64,000 bases of DNA from Anisodus tanguticus (lineage: Eukaryota > Streptophyta > Magnoliopsida > Solanales > Solanaceae), in contig CM067545.1 of NCBI GenBank assembly GCA_034509755.1, forward strand, positions 46,059,062 through 46,123,061. The letters run 5' to 3'. A model generated the notes under the pieces. The model saw nothing but the letters and a program-made list of their open reading frames with translations, had not been told where the DNA came from and ran no database searches. This document shows positions 1 to 9,117 of the stretch, piece after piece; position 1 is the first letter of the stretch, and the number at the start of each line of letters is the position of its first letter. The translations under genes and the position numbers were made by a program.

Positions 1-969
1 TGTTGATGACATGCTTGTCGTTGATCATAATGCTTGTAGAATTCAGAAGTTGAAACAAGAGTTGAATAAGTCTTTTGCCATGAAAGACTCGGGACCAGCA
101 GGCGGATTCTTGGCATGCAGATTGTCCATGACAGAGAGGCCAAGAAGTTGTGATTATCACAAGAGAAATACATTTAGAAAATACTTCGCAGGTTCAATAT
201 GGATAAAGCTAATGTTGTCTGTACATCTTTAGCTATGCAATTCAAATTAAGCACGAAGCAGTGTCATTCCAGTGACGATGAGAAGGAATATATGAAAAAA
301 GTTCCTTATGCTTCAGCTATTGGTAGTTTGATATATGCGATGATTTGTACGAGACCAGATATTTCTCATGTTGTTGGTATTGTTAGCCGTTTTCTTTCTA
401 ATCTAGGATGAGAGAATTGAAATGTTGTGAAGTGGATTATGAGATATCTTTGTGACACTTCTAGTCCGAGTTTGTGTTTTGGGATAAAGAAGACTATTCT
501 TTATGGTTACACTGATTCGGATATGGCAGGTGATGTTAATACTTGCAAGTATACTTCATGCTACTTGGTTATTTTTGCAGAGGGAGCTGAGTCTTGGCAA
601 TCTAGGTTGCAAAAATGTATTGCTCTGTCTACTACAAAAGCTAAGCTTATTGTTGCCGTTGAAGCTTGTAAAGAGTTGCTCTGGATAAAAAGATTTATGA
701 AGGAACTTGGCTTTCCTAAAGAGAGGTATGTGCTTTATTGCGACAATCACAGTGCTATTCATCTTGGCAAGAACTCTACTTTTCATGGTAGGTCAAAACA
801 TATTGATGTGAGATACAATTGGATTAGAGATATGTTGGATTCTAAGTTGCTTAAACTTGAGAAGATTTACACTGATAATAATGGTTCGGATATGTTGACA
901 AAATCTTTGTCAAGAGGAAAGTTTGAGAATTGTTGCTTGATCGTCGTGATGGCGGTTTCTTCCACATAG
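1..969 (+). pseudogene. copia pol remnant: RT C-terminus and RNase H
   Basis: Three overlapping frame pieces (11-232, 199-411, 427-969) together encode the end of reverse transcriptase and the RNase H domain. Visible landmarks are VDD at bases 2-10, FAMKD, the RPDIS block near 350, the YTDSDMAGD motif near 510 (normally YTDADWAGD), ALSTTKAKL (normally ALSTTEAEY, so a catalytic Glu is lost), YCDNHSAI near 745 and SKHIDVRY near 795. A one-base shift near 100 and stops near 148 and 175 break the frame. In an intact element this part would copy genomic RNA into DNA and remove the RNA strand in cytoplasmic particles. Confidence 0.88.
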
Positions 970-985
970 TCGGGAGGGGGAGAAT

Positions 986-1747
986 TGTTGGGTTTTTGAG
1001 TTTTTCCTTCCTATGTGGAATTTGATTAATAAAACTCAATCCAATTTGGACCAACCCACTTTTGCCCTAAAACTCACTATATATAGGATCAACTTAGGTC
1101 TTATTTCATATACACAAGAGTGAATTCATATCAACCATATAGAGATAAAACTTGAGAGAGAAAAGCTAAATTTTGCAAATTGAAAATCTGCTATAGCAGT
1201 CCACTTCAAACATCGTTTCCCATTTTGTTAACCGTTGGATCATGCTCAAATTTGAACTGGGGGTTCTAAACATCTGGTTCGTCGATTTCAACAGTGGAGA
1301 TTGGATTTTTGGGTCTGGTCTGTAGCTCCAGTTTTCGAGCACGAATAGTAACTCATTTTTGGGGGTGATTTCTCTCCTTTCTTCACTAGTTTTGGTGCTA
1401 TCTTTTATGTATTGTTGCTCCGTCTTTGGCGTTGATGTTATAGCCATTTGGAGAACATTGTCGTAACTCTTGTTGATTTTAGTGGAGCTTTTGTGGGCGG
1501 AGGTCCCGTGGTTGTTTCCTCTTCACATTGAATGAGGTTTTCCATGTAAATTTGTTGTCTCTTGCATTCGATTTATTTTTGCTTGCTTTGGTATGTTATC
1601 GTTGATATAGTTGTTGTCCATATATCCGTTTGTGCTTGAAGTTAATTTGCTCCTTTTGTTCAAATAGCATAGGAAGTCTTTTGACTTAAGTATTCTTTCG
1701 CATTTACCTTGTCGTGCAATTTAGTTATTGCTCGATTCTTCCCAACA
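986..1747 (+). repeat. 3' LTR of the Tnt1-like copia element (762 bp)
   Basis: It starts immediately after a purine tract and stop codon with TGTTGGG and ends with the inverted match CCCAACA at 1741-1747. A TATA-like stretch (cactatatatagg, about 1075-1087) lies where an LTR promoter is expected. No second copy of this LTR is in the window. Confidence 0.75.
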
Positions 1748-2970
1748 ACATGTCCAAATTAAATACATAATTATGCAGTCCTACTCGAGGCATTTGAATA
1801 CAAATGATATGTTGAGTGGGTGCGAATACATTAAAATTTCATTATTAAAAATTGATAAGAAAAAGAACTTTTGTATAAACTGTGATGATACTTTTAATAG
1901 TGTTAGGCTCTTCGAAAAATTATATATACATATATGGTTAAAAATGTTTTGGGCCGACTTATCCCAAGAATTAGTATTTAAAATAATAATTTCATGAGAC
2001 AAGTACGAATACGGTGAAGAGATGTGCTTGACTTATTACCTTTGCTTGTCTAAGGGTCGGTTTACTGCCTTTACACATAGGTTGAAAATGTATACATAAA
2101 TTTATTTACAGTTACTTATACGCCACAATTACTTGAATAATACACAGTAATTTCCATATAAATCCAAAAATCACAGTAATATATCATGAAAAACATAGAT
2201 CGAAAGAAAAATTATTAAGTATGAGAACATTCTTAGATTGATATTTGATAACATCGAATCGCATATAAAATATAATACGATACATATTAATTGTGTGAAG
2301 TCTTTTCTTTCATCACACCATAATAAAGTACATTAAATAATTAGGCTGGTTTAACTCAACACAACCCCATTGCATATATTTCGTAATTTTTACTTATTTT
2401 TATTTTTATCATACATTATTCATTTAATGATTACTTTTTTCTAGTACGAAAATCATAAGCACAAGCGGTGCAATGATAACAATGTAGATAAAAGTATAAA
2501 AGCGAATTACGAGCCAATCAAATGAACCAACGTTAAACTAATTAATTAGGAAAGAAACTATCTAAAAGCATTATTGTTCAATGAAAGTTAAATTGTTTCA
2601 TGAATGAATATGATGACATTTTTGCAAACCAAAGTTAACAAAGATTAATGTGTGCAATTGAAGAGATCATAACAATATTATAGGCTTGTTTAGAACTTGA
2701 GGAAAATTAACTAATCGTGTGTGGTGGGTGTTGGAGAATAATAATAAGATTAGAAAAGCAACACTAATATATTCAAAAGTATAGAGGCAAAAGGCAATAA
2801 GCTTTTATATAGCAGCCAAAAAGTCAAATAGGCCCCCGATCTTTCATCTCATCATCATGATATCTTCAGCTGATACAGAGGTATAGATTTGAAACCAAGA
2901 TTCATAATCATTGCTCTTGATTTTTTTGTGCTTTTTTGATGGCATAAAGAAACCCTACATCCTGATACAA
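1748..2970. other. AT-rich intergenic DNA, no gene seen
   Basis: No reading frame with recognisable protein similarity, no RNA gene and no clear terminal repeats. The frames at 1728-1997 and 1781-2002 are mirror frames in low-complexity AT-rich DNA. Confidence 0.6.
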
Positions 2971-2987
2971 AAGGTTTATACTATACT

Positions 2988-3240
2988 TTGTGAAAGGAGA
3001 AAGTCCCGATGGCGAAACTCCCCACCTGTACTAGAGGTTTTTTGGCCAGGTGAGATGTAAATCGAGGGATATGCTCTAGTGGCAGCCCTGCAAGGGAGAG
3101 GACCAACGGGACACGAACCCAGCAACATCCCTTGCAATATTTCAGCAAAGACTGTCACCACAAGGATTCGAACCCTCGACGTCGAAGTGGTTGTACCCCA
3201 ATCACCTTGCCACTTACCAACTCGCCTATGCCCCTGGGGC
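2988..3240 (-). mobile_element. tRNA-derived SINE with 17-bp target duplication
   Basis: On the minus strand the element starts at 3240 (gccccaggggcataggcgag). It has a box A-like segment (ggcgagttggtaagtgg) and a perfect pol III box B-like segment (gggttcgaatcc, about 3160-3175). It is flanked by near-perfect direct repeats: aaggtttatactatact at 2971-2987 and aaggtatatactatact at 3241-3257 (16 of 17 match), as expected for LINE-assisted insertion. Length is about 253 bp and it encodes no protein. A solanaceous SINE family is likely; I cannot assign the subfamily. Confidence 0.75.
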
Positions 3241-3257
3241 AAGGTATATACTATACT

Positions 3258-3965
3258 AAATTATTATCTACCTATTCTCCATATATTATTCATGTGTTCA
3301 ATTTTGAGTAGCTTCACAAATGAATGTAGAAAAAACATTTGAATATTTACTACGATTAGCATGCGGTCTGCTAGACACACATTATTGAGTAGTACCGTTT
3401 GATGAGAGATATGGACAAGAAACTTTGAGAAACTAGTGTTTTCTGAATTACATGAAGCTAATAAGCAAATAACTAATTTATGAGAATTTGAACTCGAATA
3501 TCCACGAAAAAGCATAATCTTTGATGAAATGTTGATGGTTTATTCGTCATATCGGTGAAGGCTCGTGGATTTGCTGATATTCATGTGGTTTTTTTGTTGA
3601 TCCTTGTATTTAGAGTTTGATCTTTGTATTTTCATGTTGTAATTTTGTGCTTTATTTATTTTTGCAAATTGACATATAATAATGGAAGCGATTCACCTAA
3701 AGAATGGTAGCATCTCGTTAGATGCCGATTATCTAGTGCATATAATAAAATTATATATAAAGATATTTTGAAAAATATGCAACAAACTTGACTCAAAAAA
3801 CGTAAAATACGGATAGGCACTACCTCTCTCTTTCACTTTTGATACCATTAGGCTTTAGGCCTATCATGAATTAACACCTTTTTTAACTCCACTTTGTATC
3901 AAGTTTCTGTTCCATTATTTTGTACTCATCTCCTTGCCCTTCTATCATTGGATCCATTAAAGATT
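3258..3965. other. intergenic DNA, no gene seen
   Basis: Unique-looking AT-rich sequence. Short frames only, without recognisable domains. Confidence 0.5.
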
Positions 3966-5129
3966 GTAATTGGAATAGAGTGTAATTACATAATTTGACA
4001 TATTTAACCGATCAAATAATTATATGGTTAACATATAGTTGAGTGTAATTGGGAGGGGTAATTACACTCTCCAATTTTCAAGGGGAGGATGTAATTACAA
4101 GGTTACTTTTTAATTTCTTTTTTCTTTTTTAATTTCTTTTTTATTTTTACATTTTAAATTATTCTTATTTTTTAAAAATATTTCTATTTTTTATTTTTAC
4201 ATTTTAAATTATTTTTATTTATAAAATATTTTTTTTATATTATTATGTTTCATTGTTTTTCTTCTCATTTCCCAATCTTTACGTCTTGTGATTCCATGCA
4301 ATTGCTCGTATTTTTTAAATATTTTTTTATTTTCTTCATTTAGCGTAACTACTTATTATTCTAATTTTTGAAATTACACTTTCTTATAGTAGAAAGAATG
4401 AGTCATTAACAAACTTGACATATAATGAGTTATGTTGTTAAAGTAGAATTTCATTGTTGAATGAGGTTATAGACTTATAAATGTTTTCACTTTCTTGTGA
4501 ATTATATTTACTTAAGTTATGTTAGAACTTGGTTTATGTTATGTTGGAATTTGACATAAAAGTATCATGTTAAATTATTATTTTTAAAATTTTGAATTTA
4601 TGTTATATTTGCGATTTCGCTTTATTTGCTTTAGTACTATTCTCTGTTGTTTTACATTGCATATTATTCATTTTTCACTTTCAATTGATAGATTATTTTT
4701 TTGTCAAACATTTAAAAAGTGTTATGACATTATATATATTAATATTAATATTCTTGTCAAACATATATACAACCCATGATGTTCTTACAAAATGTGTGCT
4801 TTTAATTTTATAATTAATTAAATTAAAATATTATTAATTTTAAAATGTACTATTACTTTTACAATATTATTTACAAATATGTGATTATTAATTAATATAT
4901 TTTCAAGAAAAAAAGTATTTAAATACCTAATTTAATATATCATTTGCCAAGTATTAATTTTATTTTAAAACTAATCTAACTATTTACTTACACATGTGCA
5001 ATCAAACAATATGTTTGTAATTACACTGTAATTACGTTATGATAAATAAATATGTCCTCGTAATTATTATGCTATGTAATTACTAGATTGTATAGTTACT
5101 ACCTTAATAATTACACCAATTCCAATTAC
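3966..5129. repeat. candidate foldback/MITE-like element, about 1.2 kb
   Basis: The ends are imperfect inverted repeats: gtaattggaatagagtgtaat at 3966-3986 against the reverse complement of attacaccaattccaattac at 5110-5129. Related taattacac motifs recur inside both ends (about 4040-4100 and 5010-5090). The centre is very AT-rich with no transposase. No target duplication was found, so the boundaries and class are uncertain. Confidence 0.4.
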
Positions 5130-5485
5130 CAAGTGACTTTCCAAACAAACCCTAAATGTAAAAGAAAAAGAAAAGGTAAGGAAATGAAAATTTCTCAAAT
5201 GAGTGCATGATACTTGAATGCAACAAATTTAAAAAGTCATTCTACTTTTTGCACAAAAAAGGCAAAGAAAGAAACAAACAGAGAGCATTAAAACATGTAA
5301 AAAGCTCCCATGTTCTCACTACTCCTTACTGTTCTGATTTGGTTGACCTTTGGGCACATGGCTTTACCTTTGCTTTTTGGTTATAGTAGCAACATGCAGT
5401 ACAATTTAAATCTGATTGACTTTGTTTTTGTTTAGAAAAGCCACTCGAAGTGGTAGTAAACTAGTAACTAGTAAACTTGAAAGTA

Positions 5486-5591
5486 ACCACCAAACGACGT
5501 GGTTAAGAAAAAAATTCGGGTTCAAATTCTGGATAAGAAAAAATCCTTAATAAGAGCGCTTCCCTAAAACATGAGCTCTAAACAAAAATTA
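5486..5591 (+). mobile_element. truncated TS-type SINE (first of two)
   Basis: It begins accacca and keeps a box B-like segment (gggttcaaattctgg) followed by the TS-family phrase aaaaaatccttaataagagcgcttccc and a gagctcta block. It is shortened relative to the neighbouring copy. The 7-bp string gaaagta lies at 5479-5485 and again at 5592-5598. Confidence 0.55.
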
Positions 5592-5598
5592 GAAAGTA

Positions 5599-5796
5599 AC
5601 CACCATCGGATGTGATGCAGTAGATAAGGCTGCTCTTTTTCTTACCCAAAAATCTCAGGTTAGAGCCCTGGATATGAAAAAATTCTTAGTAAGGAATGCT
5701 TTCTTAAAAAATGAGCTCTATTAAGTGCGAATCTAGATATAGATGGGCTCTAATGCGGATACCGAACTGAGTGAAAAACAAAAAAAAACTATTAAC
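5599..5796 (+). mobile_element. TS-type SINE with 9-bp target duplication
   Basis: A full-length-looking copy of the tobacco TS SINE type: accaccatcggatgtgatgc at the 5' end, a decayed box B (aggttagagccctgg), the body phrase with gcgaatct, gggctctaatgcggataccg, then an A-rich tail. Direct repeats tagaaagta flank it at 5590-5598 and 5797-5805. Confidence 0.65.
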
Positions 5797-5816
5797 TAGA
5801 AAGTAGAACTCTTTCT

Positions 5817-6023
5817 CTCTCAATTTATATGATATATTTTGATTCGATATAGAGTTTAAAAATAAATAAAAAATTAAAATTTATAATCTAAAAAATAAAT
5901 TATAAATATTTGTATAGATACATATTATCTTATTAAAAATAAAATCAAAGTTTAAAATTTACTTTTTTTCTAAATATAAAAATATATTTACTTAAAAAAC
6001 GCACCAAGTAAATTGAGTGTGAG
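5817..6023. repeat. possible degenerate Stowaway-like MITE
   Basis: The left end (ctctcaattta, 5817-5827) and right end (taaattgag, 6009-6017) are inverted relative to each other. The AT-rich interior resembles plant Tc1/mariner-derived MITEs. The ends are too decayed for a firm call. Confidence 0.3.
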
Positions 6024-6421
6024 CGAGTGTGCACATCACGTAGTTTCTCTTTTTTGTCCTTTTTCCCACTTCCACTTTTTTCTCCTTTCCTGATTTTAGC
6101 TTTCCTTTTGATCTTGTTACCTTCCTATTTATTTATTTTATTTATTATCGACCAATTCATAAAGAGGAGATGAAAAAGAAAAAAACAAGCTACCGTATTC
6201 AATTATTTTCACAAGGTATATCCTAAGCTAAGTTTCCATATTAGTTGTGAGGAGAGGTTGTTCTGATTTTTGTATATGATTTCGACTCACCTCTTGAGTT
6301 AATTTGTATAATTCATTTATATTAAAGTTCATTTTTTACGTTATAACAACAACACTAATTCTTGTCTCGATTTAATTATTCAATATTGAATCTTCATATT
6401 ATATTATTCATGCACTACATA

Positions 6422-6590
6422 CACTATAAAAAGATGGAATTAGCTATGAACTTCGTCTCAAATTTATCACTAAATTGCTCGTAGCTAACATAATTTAATC
6501 ACTTATGGGTCTCTAAATTAGATTAGCAATAAATTCTGTTGTTTAGCTATGAAATTTATCAATCGCTAATTCCTTTATTTTTTAATAGTG
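6422..6590. mobile_element. CACTA-type MITE (169 bp), TSD ATA
   Basis: The left end is cactataaaaagatggaatt. The reverse complement of the right end reads cactattaaaaaataaagga, followed by attagc, so the terminal inverted repeats start with CACTA, the hallmark of En/Spm elements. The 3-bp target duplication ATA flanks it at 6419-6421 and 6591-6593, the length expected for this superfamily. No coding capacity. It lies about 580 bp upstream of the WRKY start codon. Confidence 0.6.
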
Positions 6591-7052
6591 ATATTCGGGT
6601 TTCAACATGCTAAAGGTAAAAGGGGAAGAGTAAAGTAGGGGAGCAAAATTATTCACATTAGTTGAGGGATCATTATATTTTTTTATATAATTTTGAATAA
6701 TTCTAACGTCATGAGCTAACTTTTTAATTGGTTTTATATCACTTTCTTTACCGTATGTGTTCTCAAGCTAATCTTACGTGCATGGAGAGCCCTTTTATTA
6801 CAAAATTATACTTCATATGCCACGGTCAAAATTATTTTTTATATATATATTAAATATTAAATTATCTTGATTTCTTTTTATATTTACTTTATTATATTTT
6901 GAATTTCTTTAGTCGTATACTTGTCTACAAAGCATATTAAGAGGAGCCATTTGCTTCTTTTAACCTAAACTCTACCTATAAAGGTCACCTTTTCTTTTTC
7001 CTTTGGGTGTAGTGTCACCAAATATTAGTCTTTAAAGCTTCAAGGTCTTTCC

Positions 7053-7060
7053 TTTTATAA
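7053..7060 (+). promoter_or_regulatory. probable TATA box of the WRKY gene
   Basis: ttttataa lies 111-118 bp upstream of the ATG and just before a (CA)n leader. Transcription would start about 30 bp downstream, near 7085-7090. Position and sequence fit a plant core promoter, but no transcript evidence is available here. Confidence 0.5.
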
Positions 7061-7107
7061 GAAATCAAACTGCCTGGTCTCTTTCTTACACCTGAACTTC
7101 TTCTACA

Positions 7108-7108
<1 letters not shown>

Positions 7109-7142
<34 letters not shown>
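7109..7142 (+). repeat. (CA)17 microsatellite in the WRKY 5' leader
   Basis: Seventeen uninterrupted CA units lie 28 bp upstream of the start codon, inside the predicted 5' untranslated region. Confidence 0.95.
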
Positions 7143-7146
<4 letters not shown>

Positions 7147-7170
7147 CAGAAAGAGAAAAAAGAAGAAGCA

Positions 7171-9084
7171 ATGTTTAGCCAGAGCTTGTTTGAGGATCAA
7201 GATATGTCATCACAACTTGGATTTTTCTCTTTTCCTCCAAATAACTACAACAATATGGGGATTAGTACTACTACTACTACTACCACTCTACCATTTATTG
7301 GATACAACCAAACAACTCTTAAAATGATCCCTCCCTCTTTTGCACCATCTTCACATCATTCCCTAAATATTGATTCTACACCTGATCCAAGGCACAAAGA
7401 AGATCTTACTACTTCTTTATTTGGAGGACCCCATCTTCTTTCCTTGCAAAAATCCACTACGAATACATGGTAATTAATTTATCTTTCCAAATTTTATTTT
7501 ATCATGCAATCTTAATTTGCATGTCTAGTAAGTTGTAACTCATATGTCTAAGATGGATTGTAAGGATGGACGGAGCTAGGGTACCGGGAAGGGGTTCATC
7601 GGAATCTCATTCGTTAAAAAAAATTACACTATCAAATCAAAATTATTTTTATGTATATATAGCTTGGCTTAGCTTCGTTATCTATTTATTTTCTTATATT
7701 TTGAATTGAAAAATCTGGTTTCGCCACTGAAATTTTAGGGTGGGAGAAGTGAATGAGAGCATCAATATTAAGAGAAGGGAGTTTGATCATGATCATTTAG
7801 GGGTTTCATCAATTAAGATGAAGAAGATCAAATCATCAAGAAGGAAAGTAAGAGAACCAAGATTTTGTTTCAAGACTATGAGTGATGTGGATGTGTTGGA
7901 TGATGGTTATAAATGGAGAAAATATGGCCAGAAAGTTGTCAAAAATACCCAACATCCCAGGTACTTAATTTACTTTGTTTTCCATTCTAATTAAATTTCA
8001 TATTTTTTCCTCCATTTCATTCATAAAATGTTGTGCCTCTCATATTGTATTGTCAAATAAAAAAGTTGCACTTATTTAGCCACTCTCTTCACTAGCTAGT
8101 CATTAGGGCGACTATAGTAGTGGTTTGATATATTTTTGTGTTCAATCTGGCGTTCGGTATACGCTTTAAGGTTCGATTAATTTGAATTCCCGCAATCACA
8201 TAGTTTAAGATCCATTAAAGGGGAAACCGCTCCTTACGTGATTGTTATTTTATTTCTGGAGCTCAAATCCAAAACTTCTCATTAAAAGATGAAGGATATG
8301 GCACCACAATCATATGGTGTGGTTTGATTAGCTTTTGATACTATCATCGCTTATATTATGTAAGGTAATTTCTTGTGAGAGGGTTAAAGGAAATATTATT
8401 GACCTAAAAAGACAAAAAATGATTGAATAATATTAACTATTGATACTCATGAAATGATAGCCTTTTGGGGCGTGTTTCAGAATTTAAATCAGATCATGTT
8501 GGTATAGCTGAATCTTGATGATCTTTTAATTAGGATTATTATTTAAAAAATGATTGCAAAACTTGTTCCAAGTAAAAAACAGATTCGTTAATCTCATCAT
8601 GATTATGGATATTAGTGGTTAATATACTTGGAACAACTTATTATCAAGATTTGGCACTGTTAATACATGTGCCAAACTGAACAAACCATGCATTTCTTGT
8701 CTAAGTAGTACTATATGAAAACCCTAAGGCCCATAAATTGAATAAAGAAAAATGGAATGATGATCACTTTTACATCTTTATGTTTGATATGGGGAGGATC
8801 CCCATCTTTAGGTTAATAGTAAATTGAAACTTTTATTGTTGAATGATTACTATTATACATTGAGCTTTCTTCTTTTTTCAGGAGTTTACTTTGCTATATT
8901 GTTGTCTCCTTCCACCCACAATCCATCTTAGGAAAACAAATAGAACTTGTAGCGAAAGTCTGAAATTTCGTTAAACATGTTCAAAATTTAATAAATAGAC
9001 CTAGTATAATTTTTATATTCGTATACTTTTTCGTCGGAGGGTGTTCAACTGACCGCTCTTTGTTGTATGTGGCTACGCTAAACC

Positions 9085-9117
<33 letters not shown>

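Larger units (their letters stand above)
1..1747 (+). mobile_element. Ty1/copia retrotransposon (Tnt1-like), 3' portion
   Basis: The window opens inside a copia element at the VDD of the reverse transcriptase active site. The order RT C-terminus, RNase H, polypurine tract (971-983, cgggagggggaga) and 3' LTR (986-1747) fixes the orientation. The LTR starts TGTTGGG and ends CCCAACA. The 5' LTR, gag, protease and integrase lie outside the window, so the target duplication cannot be checked. The peptide pattern (LKQELNKSFAMKD, RPDISHVVGIVSRF, SKHIDVRYNWIRD) is that of the Tnt1/Tork group of plant copia elements. Degenerate, not mobile by itself. Confidence 0.9.

Noticed and set aside
3150..3240. 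Functional tRNA gene on the minus strand (box A/B-like sequence)
   Set aside because: Spacing and arms do not form a cloverleaf, and the segment is the head of a SINE with target duplications.
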